Counted from the first letter of the stretch, positions 9,158 to 17,913 are shown. The stretch is DNA of 54,158 nucleotides from an uncultured Chitinophagaceae bacterium (GCA_903870685.1 CAIQDX010000130.1:1-54158), one strand, 5' to 3'. The notes: generated by a model from the letters alone, not told the origin. Made by a program: numbers and translations.

Positions 9158-9953
9158 ACCACGCCGTCCAACCGCCATCGATAATTAAATTATGTCCAAC
9201 AACATGACTGCTTGCATCGCTTGCTAAATAAACGATACCGCCACGCAATTCGGTTTTATCGCTCATTCTTCCAATTGGATTGAGTTGTTTAAAGCGTTCT
9301 AAAAACAATCCTTTATGATCGTTAAAAATTCCGCCGGGTGTTAGCGCATTTACACGGATGCCTTTGCTGGCCCACAATGTAGCCACATACTTTGTTAACG
9401 CAACAACACCATGTTTGCTAACGCTGTAAGCAACCGGTTGCGAAATTCCGGTGCCGGGATAAATATTATGATTGGGACTAACCACACCATACAAAGAAGC
9501 AATATTTATAATACTTCCTTTGCCCTGCAACAACATTTGTTTACCAATTATTTGACAACCGAGAAATGCACCGGTTAAGTTTACATTCATAATTGCATTC
9601 CAATCTTCCAAAGGAAAATTTTCGAAAGCCGCATCATAATTTGCACTTTTACTTTGATTGGTGAAGCCGGCATTATTAATTAAAATATCAACTTTACCAA
9701 ATTCACTTAACACATCGCTTAATAATTTTTCCCAACTTTCTTTTTTTGTAACGTCGCAAAATTTTGCAACGGCATTGATGTTTTGCTTTTTTAATTCGTC
9801 AACAGCAGTATTACATTTCTCTTCATTAAAATCGGCTAAAATAATTTTTGCACCGTAAGCACTCAATGCAATAGCATGTTCGCTTGCCAGCAAACCCGCG
9901 CCACCAGTGATGATGGCAACTCTGTCGGTTAAATCAAAAAGGTTAATACTCAT
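9156..9953 (-). CDS. Short-chain dehydrogenase/reductase of the nonulosonate cluster
   Basis: A 265-residue SDR. The N-terminal Rossmann segment is VAIITGGAGLLASEHAIAL, slightly off the usual TGxxxGxG. It is followed by NNAG in ILINNAGFTN, the catalytic serine in NIASLYG, and the YxxxK pair in YSVSKHG. C-terminal GHNLIIDGGWTAW is typical of the family. Its ATG overlaps the neuA stop by 4 bases, which ties it to CMP-nonulosonate synthesis. SDRs occupy the same position (PtmA) in some legionaminic-acid loci, so it may serve amino-sugar supply or modify the sugar or its acyl group. The substrate is not evident. Confidence 0.85.
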   Translation of the reverse strand: MSINLFDLTDRVAIITGGAGLLASEHAIALSAYGAKIILADFNEEKCNTAVDELKKQNINAVAKFCDVTKKESWEKLLSDVLSEFGKVDILINNAGFTNQSKSANYDAAFENFPLEDWNAIMNVNLTGAFLGCQIIGKQMLLQGKGSIINIASLYGVVSPNHNIYPGTGISQPVAYSVSKHGVVALTKYVATLWASKGIRVNALTPGGIFNDHKGLFLERFKQLNPIGRMSDKTELRGGIVYLASDASSHVVGHNLIIDGGWTAW

Positions 9954-10645
9954 TTGTTGTTCATTAAAAATTCAACAATTTTAAAATCAATTTCAGTATC
10001 AATATCAACTGCTCTTTCTCTCGGCATTGGATAAATTTTACATTTTGCTTTACTCCAATGTTCAAATTCGTACAAGGCACTTTTTTTTACAACATAAGCG
10101 GCAGGTGTTAAACTATAAACTGTAGGTGCATCCTGACGGCGAACAATTGGTTTGTTACTTTTCTTTACGATCTCGGCATAACCATCTGCATTTATTTCCA
10201 TCATGTTGAAATAAGGATTGCGTTCGGGTTCGTAACCGGTAATTACCACATCAACATTTTTATCGCTCAATGCTAATTTTATTGCACCGTCAATATCAGC
10301 AACATTTTTTAAAGGAACAGTTACATCCATGTCAACTAAATAATCAACTACTACATTATTCATCTTTTCATAAGTCTCCAAAGCATGAATAAATACCGGC
10401 CATTTGCTGGCGGTATCGCTTGCTAAATTTGCAGGGCGCATGAACGGAACATTTGCTCCGTACAATTTTGAGGTTGCAGCAATTTGTTCGTCATCGGTTG
10501 AAATAATTATATCGTCCAGCAATAAAGATTGCTTTGCAGTTACAACTGTGTATGCTATCAAAGGCTTACCAGATAAGGGTTTTATGTTTTTGCCAGGTAC
10601 ACCTTTACTTCCGCCGCGACAACAAATTGTTCCTAAAATAAACAT
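9950..10645 (-). CDS. neuA: CMP-nonulosonate (N-acylneuraminate) cytidylyltransferase
   Basis: This 231-residue enzyme should activate the nonulosonic acid with CTP to give the CMP-sugar donor. The N-terminus contains the signature CRGGSKGVPGKNIKPLSGKPLIAYT that binds CTP. STDDEQIAATSKLYGANVPFMRP, VDYLVDMDVTVPL and RAVDIDTEIDF follow, as in NeuA/LegF/PtmB proteins. It lies 2 bases after the Gfo/Idh/MocA gene and overlaps the SDR gene. With neuB and neuC it completes the pathway from UDP-GlcNAc to a CMP-linked sialic-acid-like sugar. Specificity between Neu5Ac and legionaminic acid is open. Confidence 0.9.
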   Translation of the reverse strand: MFILGTICCRGGSKGVPGKNIKPLSGKPLIAYTVVTAKQSLLLDDIIISTDDEQIAATSKLYGANVPFMRPANLASDTASKWPVFIHALETYEKMNNVVVDYLVDMDVTVPLKNVADIDGAIKLALSDKNVDVVITGYEPERNPYFNMMEINADGYAEIVKKSNKPIVRRQDAPTVYSLTPAAYVVKKSALYEFEHWSKAKCKIYPMPRERAVDIDTEIDFKIVEFLMNNK

Positions 10646-10647
10646 GA

Positions 10648-11643
10648 TTAAACTATTGGATTAAATGTTTCCATCTCTACAAAAACGTTTTTGTTTGATG
10701 AATGTTTTGCAGCTAAAATTAGTTTTAAACTTTGCAATCCCTGATCAAATAAAGTGATTTGCTCGTTTGATTTATTTTCCAAAAAATCTTTGATGATGTT
10801 GATGAAACGATCGTTACGTTCGAAACCTTCGTAACTAAATTCGTGTTCGGATTTATTTTTTAAAATCCATTTTACTTTTGATGAAGTTAAATCCCAAAAA
10901 ATTGTTCCATCACTTCCTGTAATTAAACAATTGCGAACTAATTTCTGTTGGAGATAATCGAGATGAATAGTTCCGATAACATTATTATCAAACTTCAATA
11001 ATACTTCTGCAACATCTTCGGTTTCTATTTTTAATGACCCTGAATTTTTATTGAATGATGCGATTGTTTTTACATCGCCCAATAACCAAATTAAATAATC
11101 AAATTCGTGAACAAGATCAAGCAACACACCACCGCCTGTTTCTTTTTTTGCACTCATTCCACTGCTGTAATCTTCATTCGGTCGCCAATCGGGCAAATAT
11201 TGTCCAACCTCCGCATTGGCTGAAACTATTGTTCCTATTACATTTGAAGAGATCAACTCTTTTACTTTCAGCAAACCTAAATCGTAATGCATATCAAACC
11301 CAACAACAACTCTTGCTTTTTGTTGAATGATTAGTTTATTGATTTCTTCAACATCTTTATAATTATGGCTAACCGGTTTTTCGAGAAAAATATTTTTTAT
11401 TCCAGCATTTAAAATTGTACGAAGTGATACAATATGAAATGCAGTTGGCACACAAATAATTGCTGCGTCAAAATTAGTTTTTGAAACTGCATCTTCTATC
11501 GTTACAAATAAAATGCAAGAAGAAAATTCTGGAGGCAAAACATTTTTCCCAGACACAACTGACACATCAGAATAGCCTAATAGTAAAATATTTTTTAAAT
11601 GTCTTTTACCGATAGAACCAAGACCGATCAATAAAATTTTCAA
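10648..11643 (-). CDS. Gfo/Idh/MocA family oxidoreductase
   Basis: An NAD(P)-dependent sugar oxidoreductase of 331 residues. The N-terminal Rossmann fold begins MKILLIGLGSIGKRHLKN, and the family motif EKPVSH lies near residue 93. The C-terminal part has the alpha/beta substrate domain with GGVLLDLVHEFDYLIWLLG. The start codon is TTG, because no ATG fits the conserved N-terminus. The gene begins 8 bases after the antiterminator gene. Family members oxidise or reduce nucleotide or free sugars; in this setting it may prepare a precursor or side-branch sugar. The exact step is unknown. Confidence 0.85.
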   Translation of the reverse strand: MKILLIGLGSIGKRHLKNILLLGYSDVSVVSGKNVLPPEFSSCILFVTIEDAVSKTNFDAAIICVPTAFHIVSLRTILNAGIKNIFLEKPVSHNYKDVEEINKLIIQQKARVVVGFDMHYDLGLLKVKELISSNVIGTIVSANAEVGQYLPDWRPNEDYSSGMSAKKETGGGVLLDLVHEFDYLIWLLGDVKTIASFNKNSGSLKIETEDVAEVLLKFDNNVIGTIHLDYLQQKLVRNCLITGSDGTIFWDLTSSKVKWILKNKSEHEFSYEGFERNDRFINIIKDFLENKSNEQITLFDQGLQSLKLILAAKHSSNKNVFVEMETFNPIV

Positions 11644-11651
11644 TGACTGAT

Positions 11652-12161
11652 TTATTTTATAGGAGATAAATATTCGGCAGGGAATTCAACCACCATCACT
11701 TGTCCTAAGCTTAATAATTGCACATACACTTTTTTCTTTCCACCACGAAGTACAATACCATCGTTATCCATGAATACTCCATGATTAACTCTTACTTTAG
11801 TATTTTCTTTAAATCCTTCGCTGGAAATAATTTCAATTTGTGCATCGCCTTCTGAAAGATATTTTTTAATCAAATCAATTTCTTCATCTCTGATGATGGC
11901 AGGCTTGCCGAGATAATGCACAAAATTTAAAACACCATCAGTCATTAATACTTTCACTCTTTCTTCTTCCCCAATCCTTACAAAAACATAAGATTTAAAA
12001 AGTGGTTCTTCGATTATCTTTTTTCTATCGCTCCATTGTTTTTGAACTTTTTGTACTGGGCACCAACTTTCAATTTCTTTTCTTACTAAAACACTGTCAA
12101 CTTTTTTTTCCCAACGTGGTTTAGTATAAATAGCATACCATTTTTGTTCCTGCTGAATCAT
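11652..12161 (-). CDS. NusG-like (UpxY type) transcription antiterminator
   Basis: A 169-residue NusG paralogue. The N-terminal NGN domain starts KWYAIYTKPRWEKKVDSVL and contains QWSDRKKIIEEPLFKSYVFVR. The C-terminal KOW-like part shows VRVNHGVFMDNDGIVL. Family members in Bacteroidota capsule loci (UpxY) travel with RNA polymerase and let it read through long polysaccharide operons. The start at 12161 is preferred over a 15-residue longer frame because AAAGGAAAT precedes this ATG and a promoter-like element overlaps the longer N-terminus. It is the first gene of the sugar-making and export segment, as expected for such a regulator. Confidence 0.88.
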   Translation of the reverse strand: MIQQEQKWYAIYTKPRWEKKVDSVLVRKEIESWCPVQKVQKQWSDRKKIIEEPLFKSYVFVRIGEEERVKVLMTDGVLNFVHYLGKPAIIRDEEIDLIKKYLSEGDAQIEIISSEGFKENTKVRVNHGVFMDNDGIVLRGGKKKVYVQLLSLGQVMVVEFPAEYLSPIK

Positions 12162-12181
12162 ATTTCCTTTCGTTTTTGACA

Positions 12182-12212
12182 CAAATATAAAGCTTCGCCA
12201 AGTCACTCACAA
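12182..12212 (-). promoter_or_regulatory. Bacteroidota-type promoter for the antiterminator and polysaccharide genes
   Basis: Read on the minus strand, TTG at 12210-12212 is followed after 20 bases by TATATTTG at 12182-12189, matching the -33/-7 pattern of Bacteroidota primary sigma. It lies about 20 bases before the antiterminator ATG, between that gene and the autokinase gene. Confidence 0.65.
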
Positions 12213-12262
12213 TCGAATGATATAAGTATAACAAAAAAGCGAGTACATATTACAATCCAATT

Positions 12263-14644
12263 TTAAACCTCTGTTCTATTATTACCAGAAGAAGAAAATA
12301 GCTTATTGAAAAAACCTCTTTTTTTATTCAAGTAATAACTATAACTATAGCCAAAACCAAAGCTGTAACCATAACTTCCATCTTTTTTTATACCATTTAC
12401 TACAATGCCCATATTTCTAAATTTCTTATCGCGGTATAATTTTTCAATATATGGAAGTACAGCCTTTAAAGTAAATTTATGCCGAACAATAAATAAAGTA
12501 AGATCAACATGTTTTTCCAACAATAATGCATCAGTAACTAATCCAATAGGCGAGGTATCAATGATAATATAATCGAAATTCCATTTCAAATAATCGAATA
12601 AAGTATTTGTTTTAGAGTTCAATAATAACTCCGCAGGATTTGAAGGAACCGGGCCTGACGTGATGATAAATGTGTTTTTAAAATTTGGCACTTCCTGTAT
12701 AAAATCTTCAGCATATTGATCTCCTGAAATATAAGTTGATAATCCTGTTTCATTAGGCATATCAAGCATCTTGCTTAATTTAGGATTACGCAAATCGAAT
12801 TCAAGAATTATTATTTTAGCGCCAGTTACACTTAAAGAATTTGCAAGATTTAAAGACACAAAACTTTTTCCTTCACCACTGATAAAAGAAGAAACCAATA
12901 TGGTTTTTAATTTCCTTTCGGGAACTGCATAATATAAATTTGTTCTCAACAATCTAAACTGTTCAGAAATCGGGCTTCTGCCGGAAGCATCAACAATAAA
13001 AGATTTCCGTTTTTTGTGAAATGCCAATTCACCAATAATAGGAACTGATGTAGCAGCTTCAATTTCCTTTTTATCAGAAACTTTATTGTTGAGCATATCT
13101 TTCAATACCATGATTATTATAGGAAATAATATTCCTAACAATATTGCAACTAACTTGACCTGGTTAGGATTTGGACTTTTTATTCCAAGATCATTCGCAT
13201 AATCAATAACTCTGGTATTATTAATGTTTGAAGCTAATGATAATTGAGCTTCTTCTTTTTTCTGCAAAAGGTATAAATACAATTGTTCTTTTACACCCGC
13301 CAATCTTTTATAACCCAATAATTTCTTTTCTTTTTCAGGAAGACTACCAATCCTCTCTTCTAATGAATTATAACTTGACTCAAGATCTTCTGCAGTTGAT
13401 TGATAAGATTTTTCTAATAACCGAATATTGCGTAGAAGATTGTCGCGAAAACTTAAAATACTCTCGTTCAATTTCTTTAATCCCGGATCGAGTGGTGAGC
13501 TTTTTTGTTCCAGCATTTGCTTCTCAAAAACTAATTCATTGTGTTGAATAATAAGTTTGTTTAGGATTTGTTCACCAATTCCCATGGAAGACGGAATAGG
13601 ATCATTTGTGTTCTTAAAACTTAGAATATAATTTTCAAGAGCCACTAAAATTTTGTACTGTCCTAATTGTTTTATTTTTTCATTGTCAACAGAGAGTGCC
13701 TGATTTTGAAACGAACTTCCCTGCAATGCCGCGTCTAAAATTCTGTTTGAACTTTTAAATTCCTGAGCAGCAGTTTCAATTTTATTTAATTCTCCGCTAA
13801 CAGAATCAACTCTATCACTTAAAAATTTGATTGTTTTATTGGTAACAATATTTTTATCATCAAGATCGGCTTTATTAAAAATAATGATCAGTGCATTTAT
13901 GATCTGAATAGCGCGTTCGGGAATCTGATCGATAGTAGATATTTCTAATAATCCACCACCCTTGTCGTTTGTAAGTCCAACTTCCAATGCATTTCTCAAG
14001 CCTGCTGCTTCTTCATGTTTATTAGCAAATTCAATTCTATATCCTTGTGGATTTATTTTAACTGCCGGATTTCTTTCTAGAGTTATTAAGCCATAATCAA
14101 CTTCAACAGTATCACCATATTTATATTTTTTTTCAATTCCTGCTCCCGAAATTGAAAATCCGTTTCTGTTTAATTGCAGTTTATAAGAGCTCGCAGTTTG
14201 TTTATCAGCTTCTTTAATAACTGTCAAAAAGAAAGGTCTTTCATCACCATAAATCTGCATTTTTGTTACACGACCTTCTCCTCTTACATGAATATTTAAT
14301 TTTAATGAATCAACTACTTTCTCCATCAAACTATATGAACGCAGAATATCTATTTGATTCAATACGTCACTGAAAGCCTGTACAACTCCTAATTCTTTCA
14401 ATACTTTATAATCAAGGTTTGCTTCATCTTCTTTTTTTACCAATAAATAGGCACCCACTTTATGTTCGGATGGAGTATAACGCAAATACAAATCTGCAGT
14501 TGTGTAAGAGATGGCTAATCCAATTATTATCCACGGTATAACTGCAATGATTTTATATACAATCTTCTTTACATCAAACTCATTATTGTTTGAAGAAGGT
14601 TGTACAACATAATCAGCTTCTTGTGTACCTAATGGATAACTCAT
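12263..14644 (-). CDS. Polysaccharide co-polymerase / tyrosine autokinase (Wzc type)
   Basis: A 793-residue inner-membrane protein with a Wzz-type chain-length domain between two membrane helices (near residues 30-50 and 505-525), a long coiled-coil-rich periplasmic region, and a cytoplasmic BY-kinase. The kinase shows Walker A SGEGKS near residue 590, Walker A' ILEFDLRNPKLSKML, and Walker B IIIDTSPIG near 697. A C-terminal tyrosine cluster (YGYSFGFGYSYSYY) is the usual autophosphorylation tail. It follows the Wza-type lipoprotein gene by 16 bases. It should couple synthesis and export and be controlled by phosphorylation of the tail. Full kinase-type partners are more usual in Wzy systems than in ABC systems. 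Confidence 0.93.
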   Translation of the reverse strand: MSYPLGTQEADYVVQPSSNNNEFDVKKIVYKIIAVIPWIIIGLAISYTTADLYLRYTPSEHKVGAYLLVKKEDEANLDYKVLKELGVVQAFSDVLNQIDILRSYSLMEKVVDSLKLNIHVRGEGRVTKMQIYGDERPFFLTVIKEADKQTASSYKLQLNRNGFSISGAGIEKKYKYGDTVEVDYGLITLERNPAVKINPQGYRIEFANKHEEAAGLRNALEVGLTNDKGGGLLEISTIDQIPERAIQIINALIIIFNKADLDDKNIVTNKTIKFLSDRVDSVSGELNKIETAAQEFKSSNRILDAALQGSSFQNQALSVDNEKIKQLGQYKILVALENYILSFKNTNDPIPSSMGIGEQILNKLIIQHNELVFEKQMLEQKSSPLDPGLKKLNESILSFRDNLLRNIRLLEKSYQSTAEDLESSYNSLEERIGSLPEKEKKLLGYKRLAGVKEQLYLYLLQKKEEAQLSLASNINNTRVIDYANDLGIKSPNPNQVKLVAILLGILFPIIIMVLKDMLNNKVSDKKEIEAATSVPIIGELAFHKKRKSFIVDASGRSPISEQFRLLRTNLYYAVPERKLKTILVSSFISGEGKSFVSLNLANSLSVTGAKIIILEFDLRNPKLSKMLDMPNETGLSTYISGDQYAEDFIQEVPNFKNTFIITSGPVPSNPAELLLNSKTNTLFDYLKWNFDYIIIDTSPIGLVTDALLLEKHVDLTLFIVRHKFTLKAVLPYIEKLYRDKKFRNMGIVVNGIKKDGSYGYSFGFGYSYSYYLNKKRGFFNKLFSSSGNNRTEV

Positions 14645-14660
14645 AAGTGTTTAGAGAAAA

Positions 14661-15443
14661 TTATATTTTTAAGATTACTAAAATTGCAAGTAAACTACTT
14701 ATGATACCAACTGATAATGATAACCTTTGAAAAGTTATATCAGTCTGTCTTAATTTCATGTTTGATTCAACATATACCACATCATTTCTTTTTAAATAAA
14801 AAAATGGAGATATGAATATATTTTTTTGATTGAAGTTAACCATACCAACTTCTCGCACTCCTGAACTATCTCTATAAACTCTTACATTATTCCTTACGGC
14901 ATATCCAGTCATATCACCGGCATAACCCATAGCTTCAAGAATTGAAATTTTTTCATTTGGAATTGAATATGAGCCCGGGTTTTTTACTTCGCCTAAAACA
15001 CTAAAACGAAAATTTAAAATTCTAACATTAACGATCGGTTCAAGCAAATAAGGTTTGATTGTTTTTTCTATTTTAATTTTCGCATCGCTTTCTGTTAACC
15101 CATCTATTCTAATTTTGCCAACGAGGTACAAATCTATTTGACCATCTTTATCAACACGATACTGAGGAATCTGTCCGTCTAATCCACCCGCAAATCCTGT
15201 GCTTCTCCTATTAAACTCCAATGCGGTTACTTCATTTTTACCGGAAATTTTTATTTCCAAAATATCGTCCTTCTGAATAACATTCACAGGCCATTCAATA
15301 TCAGGAAGCGGTGTTCGTTCTACTTTCGGTAAATCATTGAAATAAGAATATTTCCTACTCGATACACAAGATGAAAACAATACAAGCACCGTTAGACCTG
15401 TAAACAAAAAAGTTACAGTGGTCCGAAAAGTTAGTTTAAACAT
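14661..15443 (-). CDS. Outer-membrane polysaccharide export lipoprotein (Wza type)
   Basis: A 260-residue lipoprotein with a signal peptide ending in the lipobox LFSS-C (Cys26). The mature part contains the poly_export domain (IQKDDILEIKISG, then YRVDKDGQIDLYLVGKI) and one SLBB domain (VLGEVKNPGSYSIPNEKISILEAMGYAG). A C-terminal hydrophobic helix (SVGIISSLLAILVILKI) is typical of the short Bacteroidota version. It should form the outer-membrane or periplasm-spanning part of the export channel with the Wzc-type partner encoded 16 bases downstream. It is the first structural gene of the locus. Confidence 0.9.
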   Translation of the reverse strand: MFKLTFRTTVTFLFTGLTVLVLFSSCVSSRKYSYFNDLPKVERTPLPDIEWPVNVIQKDDILEIKISGKNEVTALEFNRRSTGFAGGLDGQIPQYRVDKDGQIDLYLVGKIRIDGLTESDAKIKIEKTIKPYLLEPIVNVRILNFRFSVLGEVKNPGSYSIPNEKISILEAMGYAGDMTGYAVRNNVRVYRDSSGVREVGMVNFNQKNIFISPFFYLKRNDVVYVESNMKLRQTDITFQRLSLSVGIISSLLAILVILKI

Positions 15444-15490
15444 AATGGGTTATAATTAAAAACCAATCATTCAAAATTAAATGAAAGCAT

Positions 15491-15526
15491 AGTGGTAAAA
15501 GACAGTTAGAACATGTATTTACCACT
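15491..15526 (-). promoter_or_regulatory. Inverted repeat in the leader of the export genes
   Basis: A perfect 9-bp inverted repeat, AGTGGTAAA at 15491-15499 and TTTACCACT at 15518-15526, lies 48-83 bases before the Wza-type gene on its transcribed strand. It could be an operator or a leader hairpin, including a pause structure for the NusG-like protein. No T-tract follows, so it is not a standard terminator. Confidence 0.4.
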
Positions 15527-15602
15527 GCAAATCATAGATGATGAAAACTTGTGGAAAAGCTTGTCCTATTAATTTACGCGAGGTTTAAAAAAAGTTGTAA
15601 CT

Positions 15603-15636
15603 AAAAAAGCCGAAGGAAAATTGCTTCGGCTTTTTT
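15603..15636 (-). terminator. Intrinsic terminator after the S41 protease gene
   Basis: AAAAAAGCCGAAG and CTTCGGCTTTTTT form a stem with an 8-base loop, followed on the minus strand by T residues, 17 bases after the protease stop codon. It separates protease transcription from the polysaccharide locus. Confidence 0.85.
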
Positions 15637-15652
15637 AATTCTATTCAACTTA

Positions 15653-17809
15653 CTATTTTGAAACAGTGGTTGAGGAACTACCTGCAACCATTTCACTAAC
15701 AATTTTTACAGTTTGACTGATATACAAATCGGTTTTTATGTCCTTTAACCATCGTTGGTAACGTTCGCCTTTACTCTTATCAGGGTTGTTATAAAACTTG
15801 CCTTTATCTAATGTACTTACTTCAACATTCATTTCATTTTCAAGCTTCGATAATTTTCCGATTTGAGTATTCGTTGAATGTAATAATTTTTGTTGTTGTT
15901 TATACTTTTCAATATTCAGTTCAACTGGACTTTCCAAATTTTTTGATAACCATTGCGTGTTGTCTTTGATCAATTTAAAATTCCAATCTGTTTTAATCTC
16001 TTCGTTTTCTTTTTTTATGATATTATCAAAATTCATTGTTCCTTTTTGCCATGATTGGTAAGTTGATTTTGCAATTTCATCCCAAGGCAAAGCATCGGGA
16101 TTATCTTTCTCACGAATCTTCATAAAATCATAATAATCGGGTAAAACAATATCAGGTGTTACTCCTTTCAATTGTGTTGAACCACCATTGATTCGATAAA
16201 ACTTTTGGAAGGTTAATTTTAATGCACCGAATTCAGTTTTACCCGAAAACATATCCAATGCTTTTCCTACCGGGACATTTTTTTGAACTGTTCCTTTACC
16301 AAAAGTTGAAGTACTGCCAACAATAATTCCTCTTTTATAATCTTGAATTGCAGCCGCAAAAATTTCACTTGCAGAAGCACTTCCTTCATTTACCATTACT
16401 GCCAATGGACCATCATAAATTACTGAATGATTGTTATCGCTTAATACAGTTGATTTACCATTTCTATCTCTTACCTGCACAACAGGACCATGTCCAACAA
16501 ACATTCCAACCATTTGCACCACTTCATATAAAGAGCCGCCACCATTCATTCTCAGGTCTAACACAATTCCTTTCACATCTTCTGCTTTTAGTTTTTCAAC
16601 TTCTCTTGCAACATCATCCGAACAACGTGCACCATTGGGTCTGTCGAAATCAGCGTAAAAATCCGGGAGAAAAATATAACCAATTTTATCATTGCCATTT
16701 TTAACAATAGCGCTTCTTGCAAACACTTCATCCAAAACAATTTCATCACGCATGATAGAAATTACTTTAATTGTCCCGTCTTGTTTTTTTATAGTTAATC
16801 TAACTTCTGTTCCTTTACCACCTCTGATCAATTTTACAGCATCAGTTACATCATATCCTGCAACATCTACAGGTTCTGCAGTTCCCTGAGCTACTTTTAA
16901 AATAATATCGTTCGCCATCAATTCTCCGCTTTTCCAAGCAGCGCCTCCGGGAGAAATACTAGCAATCTTAATTACACCATCGGCTTCAGTTAATAATGCT
17001 CCAATTCCATAAAACCTACCGCTCATTCTTTCATCAAATTCTCTTTTTTCAACGGGCGGAAAATAATCGGTGTGAGGATCCATTTGATTGGTGATCGTAT
17101 TCACAAACTTGTTAAACAATTCATCTTCGGTATTCGTAATCTTGTTACGCGTATAAGTTCTGTCAACAATTTTTAAAATTTTTTCTCTTGCTTCTTTTTC
17201 TAATTGAGCATCAGATTTATTGACTGATGTATCGAGTTTGTTTTTTTCTTTTAATTCTAATAAATCCGAATAACGTTCGAGTGTATAATATTTAAGTTTC
17301 TTTCTCCATCGGTCTTTCCAATCTTTTTCATCTGAAGGATAAGTTAATTTATCGGCATCTAAAACAATCGATTCATCAGTTGTAAAATCAAATGGTTTTG
17401 ATAAAATTTCTTTGTATAAATTCATTACTTCAGTAATTCTTTTATCATAAACTTGTTTTACAGCCGGTTCAAATTTTATATCAGCACCATGAATTTCATC
17501 ATCGATGTTTGTCTCATATTTTTTTAATGAATTAATATCAGATTGAAGAAATAAAGTTTTATCAGCATCTAAATCTTCCAGATATTTTTTAAATACCTGT
17601 TTTGAAAAAGCATCATTAATATTTTTTGGACTATAATGTTGCTCTTCGAGCAATGCTCCAATTGTGGTTAGTAATTTTTGTTTTTGATTGACTAATTTAT
17701 TTTCATGCCCGGTATTCTTTGTAAAAGCAAAAAATAAAACAGCAAATAAAATAATTGCCGACAGCAACAAGCCCTTTGTACTCTTCATAAATTGAATAAA
17801 TTTTTGCAT
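15653..17809 (-). CDS. prc: Carboxy-terminal processing protease (S41, Tsp/Prc family)
   Basis: A periplasmic serine protease of about 718 residues. After an N-terminal hydrophobic segment (GLLLSAIILFAVLFFAF) comes the Tsp N-terminal domain. A PDZ domain (GIGALLTEADGVIKIASISP) follows, then the S41 catalytic core with serine in NEGSASASEIF and lysine in TFGKGTVQ, and a C-terminal Prc-specific helical domain. The start at 17809 (MQKFIQFMK) is chosen over a 38-residue longer frame because a TATATTTG promoter element lies inside the extension. It should trim or degrade envelope proteins from their C-termini. It is monocistronic, with its own terminator. Confidence 0.92.
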   Translation of the reverse strand: MQKFIQFMKSTKGLLLSAIILFAVLFFAFTKNTGHENKLVNQKQKLLTTIGALLEEQHYSPKNINDAFSKQVFKKYLEDLDADKTLFLQSDINSLKKYETNIDDEIHGADIKFEPAVKQVYDKRITEVMNLYKEILSKPFDFTTDESIVLDADKLTYPSDEKDWKDRWRKKLKYYTLERYSDLLELKEKNKLDTSVNKSDAQLEKEAREKILKIVDRTYTRNKITNTEDELFNKFVNTITNQMDPHTDYFPPVEKREFDERMSGRFYGIGALLTEADGVIKIASISPGGAAWKSGELMANDIILKVAQGTAEPVDVAGYDVTDAVKLIRGGKGTEVRLTIKKQDGTIKVISIMRDEIVLDEVFARSAIVKNGNDKIGYIFLPDFYADFDRPNGARCSDDVAREVEKLKAEDVKGIVLDLRMNGGGSLYEVVQMVGMFVGHGPVVQVRDRNGKSTVLSDNNHSVIYDGPLAVMVNEGSASASEIFAAAIQDYKRGIIVGSTSTFGKGTVQKNVPVGKALDMFSGKTEFGALKLTFQKFYRINGGSTQLKGVTPDIVLPDYYDFMKIREKDNPDALPWDEIAKSTYQSWQKGTMNFDNIIKKENEEIKTDWNFKLIKDNTQWLSKNLESPVELNIEKYKQQQKLLHSTNTQIGKLSKLENEMNVEVSTLDKGKFYNNPDKSKGERYQRWLKDIKTDLYISQTVKIVSEMVAGSSSTTVSK

Positions 17810-17844
17810 CGTGAATCTCAAAAATAGTTGAAATACTCTTGTAA

Positions 17845-17852
17845 CAAATATA
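17845..17852 (-). promoter_or_regulatory. Probable -7 promoter element of the S41 protease gene
   Basis: On the minus strand TATATTTG, the Bacteroidota -7 form, lies 35 bases before the chosen ATG. No TTG stands at the expected -33 distance, so the call is tentative. Confidence 0.4.
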
Positions 17853-17913
17853 ACCGAATACTCATTAACAAAGGTTTTTGATGAGTGGTTAGAAAGATTT
17901 ATTGAAATTTGAG

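Noticed and set aside
8764-9207. Plus-strand open frame of 147 codons crossing neuB, repeat copy B and the SDR end
   Set aside because: It overlaps two well-supported genes on the other strand and a non-coding palindrome; its composition is not protein-like.
12162-12206. 15-residue N-terminal extension of the antiterminator
   Set aside because: The -7 promoter element lies within it, and the family starts close to the KWYAIYTKP motif.
16348-16704. Plus-strand open frames inside the S41 protease gene
   Set aside because: They are antisense to the conserved catalytic region and carry no recognisable motif.
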